Assembly (NCBI RefSeq): GCF_010994755.1
Contig: NZ_WHSB02000005.1
Location: forward strand, 343,281-407,280
DNA length: 64,000 bases
Direction of reading: 5' to 3'
From: Shinella lacus
Lineage (GTDB): Bacteria; Pseudomonadota; Alphaproteobacteria; Rhizobiales; Rhizobiaceae
The notes beneath the pieces are model-generated. The model did no database searches. It saw only the letters and a program-made list of their open reading frames with translations, and was not told the origin of the DNA. A program made the position numbers and the translations under genes. This document shows positions 1 to 8,708 of this stretch, one piece after another (position 1 is the first letter of the stretch; each line of letters starts with the position of its first letter).

Positions 1-977
1 GGCACGCCGTAGCCGCCTTCCATGACGACGAGCACGGGCAGGCCGGATGCCGCGACCGCGCGTCCCATCGTGATGTAATCCGGCGAGACGAGCTTGAAGA
101 AGGAGATCGGGTCCTTCTCGAACGTATCGACGCCGAGCGACAGCACGATCACCTCCGCGCCGAAGGCGGCGATACGCTTCAGTGCGTCGTGAAGGGCGGC
201 CTCCCAGACAGAATAGGGCGTGCCGGGCGGCAGCGGGTAGTTCTGCGTCGTGCCTGCGCCGGCGCCCTTGCCGGTCTCTTCCGCATAGCCGAGGAAGTGC
301 GGGAAGGCTTCGGCCGGATCGCCGTGCAGCGAGGCAAAATAGACGTCGCCGCGCTCGTAGAAGATATCCTGTGTGCCGTTGCCATGGTGGAAATCGACAT
401 CGAGCACCGCGACCTTCTTCGCGCCCTTGTCGAGGAAGCGCTGGGCGGCGACGGCGGCGTTGTTGATGAAGCAATAGCCGCCGAAACTATCGATGCCGGC
501 ATGGTGGCCGGGCGGACGGCAGAGCGCGAAGGCGGCCTTGTCGCCGCCGGCCACGATGTCGGCCGCCGTCAACGCGGTCTGCATGGAGGAGACGGCCGCT
601 TCCCAGGTGCCCGGCGTGATCGCGGTTTCCGTGGCGTTGCAATAATAGCCGAGCAGGCCATCGATCTGGGTGGGGATGCGCGGCGAGGTGCGGCGCACGG
701 GGAAGGAGGTGGCGATCGCCTCGCCCCGGTAACCGGCGGCCTTCCACTTTTCCCAAGCCACTTCCAGAAAGGCGAGGTAGCCGGCATCGTGGACCTTCAG
801 CGCGGTTTCGAGCCCGTGGCGTTCCGGTGCGGACACATCTGTGAAACCGGCATCCTTGACCGCCGCCAAGATCCACTCCGCCCGGAACGGCGCCTCGAAG
901 GGCGGTACGAGCTCGCCGCCGTAAAGCTCGGTGCGAGCGTTCCTGAGCTTGTGGTCCTCGGAAAAGATAACGCGCAT
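1..977 (-). CDS. Acetylpolyamine amidohydrolase / histone-deacetylase-family enzyme (3' end off the window)
   Basis: A continuous reading frame runs from ATG at 977 to the left edge (about 325 codons), so the C-terminus is missing. The family removes acetyl groups from acetylated polyamines, or less often from acetyl-lysine, using one bound Zn2+. Visible motifs are RPPGHHAG near residues 154-161 (the tandem active-site histidines) and DVDFHHGNG near 193-201, which supplies the Asp and His metal ligands. A further GVD followed by a Phe-Glu-Lys-Asp stretch fits the second metal-binding Asp. The N-terminal segment MRVIFSEDH is typical of bacterial acetylpolyamine amidohydrolases rather than eukaryotic HDACs. 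A GGGGAA ribosome site lies just upstream of the ATG. The family call is firm; the exact substrate is inferred. Confidence 0.88.
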   Translation of the reverse strand, partial: MRVIFSEDHKLRNARTELYGGELVPPFEAPFRAEWILAAVKDAGFTDVSAPERHGLETALKVHDAGYLAFLEVAWEKWKAAGYRGEAIATSFPVRRTSPRIPTQIDGLLGYYCNATETAITPGTWEAAVSSMQTALTAADIVAGGDKAAFALCRPPGHHAGIDSFGGYCFINNAAVAAQRFLDKGAKKVAVLDVDFHHGNGTQDIFYERGDVYFASLHGDPAEAFPHFLGYAEETGKGAGAGTTQNYPLPPGTPYSVWEAALHDALKRIAAFGAEVIVLSLGVDTFEKDPISFFKLVSPDYITMGRAVAASGLPVLVVMEGGYGV

Positions 978-1117
978 GAAGGGTTCCCCGTTTTCATTCG
1001 GGCGCGACGGTAGTGCATTTTCCGGGCAAGGGGAATCTCTCCCGCGGGGTAGGTTGGTGCTTTCTGAACGGCAATCGCCCCGCTTTCGCGGAGGCGATTG
1101 GAACAATGTCGGCGTGT

Positions 1118-1528
1118 TCAGGCGAGGGCTGCGCGCTGCTGACGGCCGAGGCCGATCTGCTTGACGAGCAGGATATCGGCAACCGCCACGGCCACGACCG
1201 CGATGAGGCCGATGCCGGTGAGCGTCAGCCCGCTGCGGGCGAAGAGCAGCACGGCCACGCTGCCGATGACCCATAGCGCATCGCCGGCGATGGCGAAGCG
1301 GACTGCGGCGGGCGACGGCCGCTCCTGCCGGCCGACGGCGAGGTGGAAGGCGCCCCAGACAAGGAAGAAGGCGGCGAAACCGTTGAGGACGGCCGGCGTT
1401 GCGAGCGGGCCGACGAGGCTGCCGATCGGACCCGACAGGGCAAAGAGGCCGGCCGCGGCGACGAGCGAGAAGACGCCGTCGGCAAGCATGATGGACTTCA
1501 GGAGATTGCGGTTGAGGGTGGCGAACAT
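1118..1528 (-). CDS. Small integral membrane protein, function unknown
   Basis: The 136-residue product begins at ATG 1528, preceded by AAAGGAG at a good distance. A longer in-frame start at 1585 has no ribosome site and would place the start inside the palindrome described at 1585-1601. The protein is almost entirely hydrophobic, with four predicted transmembrane helices (residues about 10-32, 42-62, 75-95 and 100-122) and a short basic C-terminus. I recognise no catalytic motif. It is transcribed divergently from the MmyB-type regulator at 1659, and such regulators usually control the neighbouring gene, so this is the likely target. It resembles small membrane proteins of the DoxX/DUF4345 size class, but I cannot assign a family. 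Confidence 0.75.
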   Translation of the reverse strand: MFATLNRNLLKSIMLADGVFSLVAAAGLFALSGPIGSLVGPLATPAVLNGFAAFFLVWGAFHLAVGRQERPSPAAVRFAIAGDALWVIGSVAVLLFARSGLTLTGIGLIAVVAVAVADILLVKQIGLGRQQRAALA

Positions 1529-1584
1529 TGTGGGCTCCTTTCGTTTCGATGGGCTGATCCTGCCGGGAGCGGTGCGGCAAACCA

Positions 1585-1601
1585 ATTACCTTGGAGGTAA
1601 T
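1585..1601. promoter_or_regulatory. Perfect 7-bp inverted repeat, candidate operator of the MmyB-type regulator
   Basis: ATTACCT-TGG-AGGTAAT is a perfect palindrome with a 3-bp centre. It lies 57 bp upstream of the ATG of the membrane protein (1528) and 58 bp upstream of the regulator (1659), so it is almost centred between the two start codons. Position and symmetry fit a dimeric repressor that controls both genes. The assignment to the adjacent regulator is inferred. Confidence 0.65.
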
Positions 1602-1658
1602 GGAAATGATGTCGCGCCTGCTGTTTAGTGCGCGGGACAGCATGAATAGGAGACCGGC

Positions 1659-2432
1659 ATGGAATTCGGCGAACATCTCAAGGAATGGCGCGGCCACCGG
1701 CGCATGAGCCAGCTGGAGCTTGCGACCGAGGCCGGCATCTCCTCCCGCCACCTGTCCTTCCTGGAGACCGGCCGCTCGCGTCCTTCTGAGGGCATGATCC
1801 TCCGGCTTTCCGCCGTGCTCGACATTCCGGCACGCGACCAGGGCATGCTGTTTTCCGCCGCCGGTTTTCGCCCGCGCTTCGCGACGTCGCCGGCCGCAAG
1901 CCTTTCGGCCTTCCCGCCGGCGGTAGCGGAGGCGATCGGCCTTATCCTCGGCCGGCATGATCCCTATCCGGGCGTCGTCTTCGATCACGAATACAACGTG
2001 TTGACCGCCAACCAGGCGTTCCTCAGCCTTGCCGGCATGGCCGGCATCGCGGTGTCGCCGGGCGACAATTTCCTCGAAGCCTATCTCGGGCCGACGCCGC
2101 TGCGCGATATCGTCGTCAACTGGGCACAATCGGCAGCCGACCTGGTGCACCGCATCCGCGCCGAGGCCTGGTTGCAGGGGCCGCGTAGCCCGCTCCTCAA
2201 GCGCATCGAGCGGCTGGCGGCGGCAGAGGACATCCAGGCCGCACTTCAAGCCTTTCCGGAGACGGACAGGCTGCCGATCCTGCCGATCGAGATGGCGATC
2301 GGCGCGAAACGCTTCAACTGGATCACCACGCTGACCTCCTTCGGCTCCGCGCAGGATGCGCTGGTGCAGGGCGTGCTGATCGAGAGCTTCTTCCCCGCGG
2401 ATGCCGAGACGCGGGCGCATTTCGAGGGGTGA
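1659..2432 (+). CDS. XRE-type regulator with MmyB-like ligand-binding domain
   Basis: The 257-residue protein has an N-terminal Cro/C1 helix-turn-helix (about residues 5-62; recognition segment GISSRHLSFLETGRSRPS). A longer C-terminal domain carries features of the MmyB/MLTR ligand-binding domain, including DHEYNVLTANQAF near residue 110 and FLEAYLGPTPLRDIVVNW. Such proteins are usually local repressors of a divergently transcribed gene and respond to fatty-acid-like ligands. The start is ATG 1659, after ATAGGAGACCGGC. The neighbour across the 130-bp divergent region is the small membrane protein, and the palindrome at 1585-1601 is a plausible binding site. The ligand is unknown. Confidence 0.88.
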   Translation: MEFGEHLKEWRGHRRMSQLELATEAGISSRHLSFLETGRSRPSEGMILRLSAVLDIPARDQGMLFSAAGFRPRFATSPAASLSAFPPAVAEAIGLILGRHDPYPGVVFDHEYNVLTANQAFLSLAGMAGIAVSPGDNFLEAYLGPTPLRDIVVNWAQSAADLVHRIRAEAWLQGPRSPLLKRIERLAAAEDIQAALQAFPETDRLPILPIEMAIGAKRFNWITTLTSFGSAQDALVQGVLIESFFPADAETRAHFEG

Positions 2433-2434
2433 GT

Positions 2435-2800
2435 TCAGCCGTTGATGACGAGCATGCCGCCAACGATGAGGACGGCGCCGAGCGCGTAGCGCAGGGTGAG
2501 CGCCTCGCCGAGGAAGAGGCTGGCGAGCAGCGGCACGAAGCAGAAGGTCAGCGCCATGAAGGAATAGCCGATCGTCAGCGGCACCGCCTTCAGCACGAAG
2601 ATCCAGATGATCGTGCCGGCGCCATAGATCGCGAGCGCCAGCAGCAGCAGCGGATTGAGCGCCAGCGCGACGAGCCCCTTCACGCCGAATTCGCCGGTCG
2701 TGCCGCTCGTCAGCTTGAACAGCACCTGCCCCGCCGCGATCAGCAGCGGCGTGCCGAGTAGGCCGGCCCAGATGGTGGGGCTATAGCCGCCTGTGGTCAC
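2435..2800 (-). CDS. EmrE/ArnE-like small membrane carrier (putative lipid-linked sugar flippase subunit)
   Basis: The 121-residue protein has four transmembrane helices and ends directly after the fourth, as in EamA/SMR half-size carriers. The motif order, with GLLGTPLLIAAGQVLFKL at the start and SLFLGEALTLRYALGAVLIVGG at the end, resembles ArnE/ArnF-type carriers more than drug exporters. The start is GTG 2800, sharing GTGA with the stop codon of the methyltransferase. It is therefore translationally coupled as the last gene of a GT2-methyltransferase-carrier operon. In such operons the small carrier is thought to move polyprenyl-phosphate sugars across the inner membrane. The family call is good; the substrate is inferred from context. 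Confidence 0.7.
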   Translation of the reverse strand: MTTGGYSPTIWAGLLGTPLLIAAGQVLFKLTSGTTGEFGVKGLVALALNPLLLLALAIYGAGTIIWIFVLKAVPLTIGYSFMALTFCFVPLLASLFLGEALTLRYALGAVLIVGGMLVING

Positions 2801-3504
2801 GCGTCGGGCTCCGCGCGGTCTTCCATGTAGAAAATGTCACGGCCGATATCGACGCAGACATGGCGCGGCGGCACCGGATGCACGGCGCGCAGGAAGGAAT
2901 GCGTGTAGGGGAAGAAGTTGAAATGCGGGTTGAAGCTGTAGCGGTATTCCCGCTCGCGCGGCACGACGATGATCAGCCGGCGGCGGGCGATGCGGCGCAG
3001 CTCGGCGATGGCCTGGCGGTATTCCAGCACATGCTCGATGACATGGGTGCAGACGACCGTGTCGAATTCGCCATCGGCAAAGGGCAAAGACTCGATCATC
3101 GCGGCGACATATTCGACGCCCGTGATGCTCGCCGCATCGTCGACGACGAAATCGACGCCGGTCAACCGCTTGAGGCCGGGATTGCCCGCTTTGATGAAGT
3201 TCAACAGCGCTCCGGTGCCGCAGCCGACGTCGCAGACGCTCTCGCCCACGATGGAGGCGACGATGCGGTCGATGCAGGCCTGTGAATTGTCCGTGCCGGC
3301 GTGGACGCGCGGATGCTCGCGGTAGAGGTCTTCATATTCCGCGGCGGTGAGGAACGGCGCGCGTTCGCGGAATTTCGCGAGCTTGCCGATATGCTTGCCC
3401 CAGACCAGGCTCGCCGCCTGCTTGAACAGCGCGGAATCGCGCAGGATCGGCGGCAGCACGTCCTCGATCACGAAGCGGATGCGGTTGGTGGTTTCCCTGT
3501 TCAT
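2797..3504 (-). CDS. Class I SAM-dependent methyltransferase
   Basis: The 235-residue protein carries the SAM-binding motif I as CDVGCGTGALLNF near residue 90, an acidic end of strand 2 (GVDFV), and motif IV as DTVVCTHVIEHVLEYRQAI. This is the pattern of the Methyltransf_11 small-molecule group. The C-terminal half has several aromatic residues (NPHFNFFPYTHSFLRAVHP). It lies 17 bp after the GT2 glycosyltransferase and overlaps the downstream carrier by 4 bp, so the three are one operon. A role in methylating a sugar or lipid-linked glycan is inferred from that context only. The start is ATG 3504. Confidence 0.82.
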   Translation of the reverse strand: MNRETTNRIRFVIEDVLPPILRDSALFKQAASLVWGKHIGKLAKFRERAPFLTAAEYEDLYREHPRVHAGTDNSQACIDRIVASIVGESVCDVGCGTGALLNFIKAGNPGLKRLTGVDFVVDDAASITGVEYVAAMIESLPFADGEFDTVVCTHVIEHVLEYRQAIAELRRIARRRLIIVVPREREYRYSFNPHFNFFPYTHSFLRAVHPVPPRHVCVDIGRDIFYMEDRAEPDA

Positions 3505-3521
3505 GGTGCTGTCCCGTTCGG

Positions 3522-4511
3522 TCAGGCCGCAAGATGCCGCGTCGCCTTGTCCGCCCTGCGGGCGGTGCGGGCATACCGGCCGGCGGATTGGTTCATGTAA
3601 TGGATGCGCAGCTGCTCGGCGCGGGCGCGGGCCAGCGAATCGAGGATCATGCCGGCGGAGAAGACCAGGAACGAGATCATCATCAGCGCCAGCGAAAAGA
3701 CCCAGGTCGGCATGCGCTCGACGAGGCCCGTTCGGAAATATTCGCCCAGCACCGGCGCCATGAAGCTGAGGCTCAGGATCATGAAGAACCCGCTGATCGC
3801 GCCGAAGAACACGAAGGGCCGCGTTTCCTTCATCAGCATGGCGAACATCCAGAGGATCTTTGCGCCGTCCTTGAAGGTGGAGAGTTTCGAGTGCGAACCC
3901 TCCGGCCGGCGGCCATAGTCGAGCTCCAGCTCGGCGATCGGCATGCGCAGGCGCGAGGCATGCACGGACATTTCCGTCTCGATCTCGAAACCGCCGGACA
4001 CGGCCGGGAAGCTCTTGGCAAAACGGCGGGAGAAGGCGCGGTAGCCGGAGAAGATATCGGAGAAATCGTTGCCGAACAGCGAGCGGAACAGCGTGTTGAA
4101 GATGCGGTTGCCGAAGGCATGGCCCTGGCGTCCGGCATCCGCGTGCACGCCGCGCCGCGTGCCCACGACCATGTCGGCCCCCTCGGTGATCAGCGTGCGG
4201 ATGAGTTCCGGCGCGTCGGAGGCGGCATAGGTGCCGTCGCCGTCGGCCATGATGTAGATGTCCGCCTCGATGTCGGAGAACATGCGGCGCACCACATTGC
4301 CCTTGCCCTGGCGGCGCTCGCGCACGACGGTCGCGCCCGCAAGGGCTGCGCGCAGTGCGGTCGAGTCGGTGGAATTGTTGTCGTAGACATAGACCCGGGC
4401 GGAGGGCAGCGCTGCGCGGAAATTCGTCACGACATCGCCGATCGTCTGCGCCTCGTTGTAGCAGGGCAGCAGCACGGCAATCTCTAGGTCTTCCAGCAAG
4501 GCTTCCGTCAT
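3522..4511 (-). CDS. Family 2 glycosyltransferase with C-terminal membrane anchor (polyprenyl-phosphate type)
   Basis: I start this gene at ATG 4511, because the GT-A fold begins immediately afterwards (VLLPCYNEAQTIGDVV); an upstream in-frame ATG at 4688 would add a non-conserved leader. The 329-residue product has the DxD-type metal site in IMADGDGTY, a GFEIETEMS acceptor-side motif, and a GRRPEGSHSKL basic segment. Two transmembrane helices lie near residues 230-255 and 268-290. That architecture matches GtrB/ArnC/dolichol-phosphate-mannose synthase-like enzymes, which load a sugar onto undecaprenyl phosphate at the cytoplasmic face. It leads an operon with a methyltransferase and an EmrE-like carrier and faces a GT-C-like membrane protein. 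Confidence 0.85.
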   Translation of the reverse strand: MTEALLEDLEIAVLLPCYNEAQTIGDVVTNFRAALPSARVYVYDNNSTDSTALRAALAGATVVRERRQGKGNVVRRMFSDIEADIYIMADGDGTYAASDAPELIRTLITEGADMVVGTRRGVHADAGRQGHAFGNRIFNTLFRSLFGNDFSDIFSGYRAFSRRFAKSFPAVSGGFEIETEMSVHASRLRMPIAELELDYGRRPEGSHSKLSTFKDGAKILWMFAMLMKETRPFVFFGAISGFFMILSLSFMAPVLGEYFRTGLVERMPTWVFSLALMMISFLVFSAGMILDSLARARAEQLRIHYMNQSAGRYARTARRADKATRHLAA

Positions 4512-4626
4512 GACGACGCGGTCTCCGTTGCGGGCCGCCTCATGCGTCCCACCGGTTTTACTATTTCTTGAGAAGGTTAAGGCTAGGTTTTCGACAGAGT
4601 TGAATGGGCAGACAAAGAGGCGAAAC

Positions 4627-6456
4627 GTGTCGAAATCCATGCCTGCAGCCCTGCCGATCGCACCGCAGGAGACGTTTGCCCCGCGCACCGGGATGACCTG
4701 GTGCGTGCTCGCCTTCTATTCCGCCATCACCATCGCCCTTCTGCTGGCCCTTTCACTGCCCTTCACCACCGATTATGTCGGCTCCGACAATGACGATGCG
4801 ATGCGGCTCGTCATGGTGCGCGACCTGCTCGCCGGCCAGGGCTGGTTCGACACCACGCAATATCGCCTGGGGCTGGCCGGCGGCACGCCGATGCACTGGT
4901 CGCGCTTCATCGACCTGCCGATCGCCAACCTGATCAGCTTCTTCTCGCTTTTTGCCGGCCAGCAGCAGGCCGAGGCGCTGGCGCTTGCCGTCTGGCCATC
5001 CATTCTGGTCGTCGCGGTGCTCTTCAGCGCGGGCGTTGCCAGCTATCGGCTGGGCGGCACGATGGCGATGCATGCGACGCTGATCCTGACCTCCATCCTC
5101 ATTCTGTCGCTGAACCGCTTCCAGCCTGGCTCGATCGATCATCACAATGTGCAGATCCTGCTGGTGACCGCCATCACGGCCATGCTGCTTTCGCCAACCC
5201 GGCGACCGCGCGACCATGCCATCGCCGGCGTGCTGGCCGGTTTCGCCATCGCCATCGGCGTGGAGACGACGCCGCTGATCGGCGCGGTCTGCCTGATCGT
5301 CGCCCTGCGCTGGGCTTGGCATGGCAGCAGCTTCCGGGACGCGGCCACCGCCTATGGCCTTGCGCTGGCGCTGACGACGACCGGCGCCTTCTTCGCCACC
5401 GTCGCGCCGTCGCATTACACCCAGGTCACCTGTGACAGCCTGTCCTACGGCTTCTACGCGCTCGCCACGCTCGGCGGCGGCACGCTTTTCCTGACGGCGT
5501 CGCTCGCCAGCGCCTGGTCGTTCCGCGGCCGGGTTTTCGCGCTCGCCGGTGCCGGCGCCGTGCTTGCCGCAGCCGTGCTGCTGATCGCGCCCGGCTGCCT
5601 GTCGAACCCGCTCGATGCGCTCGACCCGCTGCTGAAAACCTTCTGGCTCGACATGGTCATCGAAGCGCAATCGGCAATCGCCCAGTTCCACCTCGACCCC
5701 ACGTCGATCGCCGGCTTTTACGCCACCGGCGTGATCGCGATCGTCGCCTGCCTGCGCTGCGTCTATCGCCGCGAGGCGACGGAACAACACCTGATCCTGC
5801 TGGCGCTGCTGACGGTCGCCTTCGCGATCTCCATCCTCCAGATCCGCGGCTCGATCTTCGTCTATGTGCTTGCCGCCATCCCGCTGGGTCGCATGGTCGC
5901 CAGGCTGCGTGAGGCGTCGAATGCCGCGCCGAAGAACCTGAAGCTCGGCGCCGCCTTCGCCGGCCTGACGCTCGCCTCGACGCCCGCCAGCTGGGCGCTC
6001 GGCGGCGCCCTCCTGCCCGGCCAGTCCGGCGATGTGCTGCGCGCCGAACTTTCGAGCAAGCCGAAGCTGCCTGCCTGCAAGGACCAGTCCGTGCTGGCGC
6101 CGCTTGCCCACGAGCCGATCGGCGTCGTCGCCGCCGTTTCGGATCTCGGCGCGCCGATCCTGCGCTTTACCGGCCACCGCGTGCTGTCCGCGCCATACCA
6201 CCGCAACCAGGGCGGCATGCTGACGGAGCTGCATATCGGCCTTTCCAACCCGCGCCAGGCGGAAGCATTCTTGCGCGGGGCCAAGGTGACGCTGCTCGCC
6301 TTTTGCCCGGGCAATTCGCAAATCAAGATGATCGCCAAGGCCGAGCCGGACGGTCTCTATGCCAACCTCCTGAAAGGCAAGGTGCCGGCCTATCTGGAAC
6401 CGGTCGAGGGCGCGCAGGGGCCGGTGCTAAAGCTCTACCGGGTGAAACCAGAATAG
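4627..6456 (+). CDS. Large polytopic membrane protein with GT-C / STT3-like features
   Basis: The chosen start is GTG 4627, preceded by AGAGG at about 6 bp; an in-frame ATG at 4510 would overlap the start of the divergent GT2 gene. The 609-residue product has about 12 hydrophobic segments and a C-terminal soluble domain of roughly 150 residues. The first periplasmic loop carries VGSDNDDAMRL, an acidic motif where GT-C enzymes place their metal-binding Asp. A PGSIDHHNVQILL segment near residue 160 recalls the DHH motif of STT3/PglB proteins. GT-C enzymes use polyprenyl-phosphate sugars at the periplasmic face, which matches the divergent GT2 operon. No acceptor can be inferred. Confidence 0.62.
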   Translation: MSKSMPAALPIAPQETFAPRTGMTWCVLAFYSAITIALLLALSLPFTTDYVGSDNDDAMRLVMVRDLLAGQGWFDTTQYRLGLAGGTPMHWSRFIDLPIANLISFFSLFAGQQQAEALALAVWPSILVVAVLFSAGVASYRLGGTMAMHATLILTSILILSLNRFQPGSIDHHNVQILLVTAITAMLLSPTRRPRDHAIAGVLAGFAIAIGVETTPLIGAVCLIVALRWAWHGSSFRDAATAYGLALALTTTGAFFATVAPSHYTQVTCDSLSYGFYALATLGGGTLFLTASLASAWSFRGRVFALAGAGAVLAAAVLLIAPGCLSNPLDALDPLLKTFWLDMVIEAQSAIAQFHLDPTSIAGFYATGVIAIVACLRCVYRREATEQHLILLALLTVAFAISILQIRGSIFVYVLAAIPLGRMVARLREASNAAPKNLKLGAAFAGLTLASTPASWALGGALLPGQSGDVLRAELSSKPKLPACKDQSVLAPLAHEPIGVVAAVSDLGAPILRFTGHRVLSAPYHRNQGGMLTELHIGLSNPRQAEAFLRGAKVTLLAFCPGNSQIKMIAKAEPDGLYANLLKGKVPAYLEPVEGAQGPVLKLYRVKPE

Positions 6457-6537
6457 GTCGCTTTTTGGGGCACGACACCTGGGGATGCCGGCTGCGGCAC
6501 CCTGTCATCCGCCGCCAAACGCACTACACTTTGCCGC

Positions 6538-8118
6538 ATGAGCTTCTTTTCCGACAGTGATTCGCCCAGCAACCTCGCCGAATATTCGGTGTCGGAACTT
6601 TCCGGCTCCATCAAGCGCACGGTCGAGCAGGCCTTCGATCAGGTGCGCGTGCGCGGCGAGATTTCCGGTTATCGCGGCCCGCATTCCTCGGGACACGCCT
6701 ATTTCTCGCTGAAGGACGACCGGGCGCGCATCGACGCTGTGATCTGGAAGGGCAGTTTCTCAAAGCTGCGTTTCAAGCCGGAAGAGGGCATGGAGGTGAT
6801 CGCCACCGGCAAGGTCACCACCTTCCCCGGCTCCTCGAAATACCAGATCGTCATCGAGACGCTGGAGCCGGCCGGCGCCGGCGCGCTGATGGCGCTGCTG
6901 GAGGAACGCCGCCGCAAGCTTGCCGCCGAGGGGCTGTTCGATACGGAGCGCAAGAAGCCGCTGCCCTTCCTGCCCAGGGTGATCGGCGTCGTCACGTCAC
7001 CGACCGGCGCCGTCATCCGCGACATCCTGCACCGCATCGCCGACCGTTTTCCCGTCCATGTCATCGTCTGGCCGGTCAAGGTGCAGGGCGAAGGATCGGG
7101 CCAGGAGGTAGCGGCGGCGATCGACGGTTTCAATGCGTTTCAACCCGGTGGACCGCTGTCGCGGCCGGACGTGCTGATCGTCGCGCGCGGCGGCGGCAGC
7201 CTGGAAGACCTCTGGAGTTTCAACGACGAGATCGTCGTGCGCGCCGCCGCCGCCTCGAAAATCCCGCTGATCTCCGCCGTCGGCCATGAGACGGACTGGA
7301 CGCTGATCGACCATGCGGCCGACCGGCGCGCGCCGACGCCGACGGGCGCCGCCGAAATGGCCGTGCCCGTCAAAGCCGATCTCGACGCGGAAATCGCCTC
7401 GCTCACGGCCCGCCTTCGCGGCGCGGTGGCCCGCCAGATGGACAATCGCCGCCAGGGAGTGCGCGCACTCGCCCGGGCGCTGCCCTCGCTCGACCAGCTT
7501 CTCGCACTCCCCCGCCGCCGTTTCGACGAGGCGGCCACCGGGCTCGGCCGCGGCCTGCAAATGAACACGGTCAACAAGCGCCGCACCTTCGAGCGCGCGG
7601 CCGCGCATCTTCGGCCCGACGTGCTCTTGACCCGCATCGCCGAGCGCCGCCAGCGCGTCACCGACCGCGTGCAACGCGCCGAGCGTATCATCGAGCGCCG
7701 GCTCGACCAGTTCCGCGCCCGCCTTTCCGCCTTCGACGTGTCGCTGCGCGCGACGCCCGCCCGCATCGCCGCGCAGACCGGCCGGTCGCGCGACCGGCTG
7801 ACGGGCCTGGCGCTGCGCGCCGAAAGCGCGCTCGCCGGCAATCTCGCCCGCCGCCGCGCGCTGCTTCAGGCGCAGGACCGCATGCTGCAATCGCTCTCCT
7901 ATCGCAACGTGCTGAAGCGCGGTTACGCGCTGGTGCGCGATGAGGACGGGGCACCGGTCAATGCCGCGGCGGAACTGGGGCCGGGCCGGGCGATCGCCAT
8001 CGAGTTCGCCGATGGCACGGTCGATGCCGTCACGGGTTCGGGCGGCGGCACACCGCGTAAGAAAGGCGCGAAGGCGGAGCCGGAGAAACCGGCGCCGCGC
8101 CAGGGCTCGCTGTTCTGA
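6538..8118 (+). CDS. xseA: Exodeoxyribonuclease VII large subunit
   Basis: The 526-residue protein is the large subunit of exonuclease VII, which cuts single-stranded DNA from both ends together with XseB. The N-terminal OB fold (residues about 12-110) contains [23 protein letters not shown]. The catalytic domain carries [20 protein letters not shown] and [16 protein letters not shown] motifs. This is followed by [25 protein letters not shown], a signature of the family. A long basic coiled-coil region and the C-terminal [10 protein letters not shown] end it. No xseB is seen nearby. The length is typical of rhizobial XseA. The gene overlaps the next start by one base (TGATG), suggesting coupling. 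Confidence 0.97.
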   Translation: MSFFSDSDSPSNLAEYSVSELSGSIKRTVEQAFDQVRVRGEISGYRGPHSSGHAYFSLKDDRARIDAVIWKGSFSKLRFKPEEGMEVIATGKVTTFPGSSKYQIVIETLEPAGAGALMALLEERRRKLAAEGLFDTERKKPLPFLPRVIGVVTSPTGAVIRDILHRIADRFPVHVIVWPVKVQGEGSGQEVAAAIDGFNAFQPGGPLSRPDVLIVARGGGSLEDLWSFNDEIVVRAAAASKIPLISAVGHETDWTLIDHAADRRAPTPTGAAEMAVPVKADLDAEIASLTARLRGAVARQMDNRRQGVRALARALPSLDQLLALPRRRFDEAATGLGRGLQMNTVNKRRTFERAAAHLRPDVLLTRIAERRQRVTDRVQRAERIIERRLDQFRARLSAFDVSLRATPARIAAQTGRSRDRLTGLALRAESALAGNLARRRALLQAQDRMLQSLSYRNVLKRGYALVRDEDGAPVNAAAELGPGRAIAIEFADGTVDAVTGSGGGTPRKKGAKAEPEKPAPRQGSLF

Positions 8119-8708
8119 TGCGCATTCTGCTTTTGCTCGCTCATCCGCTGGAAGAGAGTTTCGCCGGGAGCGTCGCCGAGACGGTGCGGCGGAAGCTGGT
8201 GGCAAACGGCCATACGGTCGATCTTCTCGACCTCTACCGCGAGGATTTCGATCCGCGGCTGACGCCCTCCGAACGCGCCCGCTTTTTCGAGCCCAGTTAC
8301 GACCCGTCGGAGGCGGAACCCTTCGTTTCGCGGCTGAAGGCGGCGGACGGGCTCGTGCTGGTCTTTCCGCAGTGGTGGTTCAATTTTCCGGCCATCCTGA
8401 AGGGCTTTTTCGACCGGGTGTTTGCCCCCGGCGTCGCCTATGAAAACGATCCGGCCGGCGGGCGCATCCAGCCGCGTCTCGACAATATCCACCTGTTCTG
8501 GGCCTTCACCACGACCGGTTCGCCCTGGTGGATCGTACATCTCTACATGGGCAACCCGGTGAAACGGCTCTTGAAGCGCGCCATCACCGCCTTCTGCGCC
8601 AAGGGCCTCGATTTCAAGCTGGTCAATCTCTACGACATCGACCGCAGCAGCGAGGCCAAGCGCAAGGCGCATATCGCGCGGGTCGAAAAACTGGTCGACC
8701 GCATCTGA
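8118..8708 (+). CDS. NAD(P)H-dependent oxidoreductase, flavodoxin-like fold (NQO/Kef-associated type)
   Basis: The 196-residue protein starts with the flavin-binding pattern of the Flavodoxin_2 family (LLLLAHPLEESFAGSVAETV). It carries FPQWWFNFPAILKGFFDRVF near residue 90, the family's FMN/FAD and quinone-binding segment. These enzymes reduce quinones or nitro compounds by two-electron transfer from NAD(P)H. The start codon overlaps the xseA stop by one base, so it is probably co-transcribed. The MarR regulator that follows is convergent and its 3' end begins one base after this stop. A role in redox or electrophile stress fits the family but is not shown. Confidence 0.85.
   Translation: MRILLLLAHPLEESFAGSVAETVRRKLVANGHTVDLLDLYREDFDPRLTPSERARFFEPSYDPSEAEPFVSRLKAADGLVLVFPQWWFNFPAILKGFFDRVFAPGVAYENDPAGGRIQPRLDNIHLFWAFTTTGSPWWIVHLYMGNPVKRLLKRAITAFCAKGLDFKLVNLYDIDRSSEAKRKAHIARVEKLVDRI

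Noticed and set aside
4753-6321. 522-codon frame antisense to the GT-C-like gene
   Set aside because: Composition rich in Arg, Glu and Gln is typical of an antisense shadow, while the opposite strand encodes a credible membrane protein with motifs.
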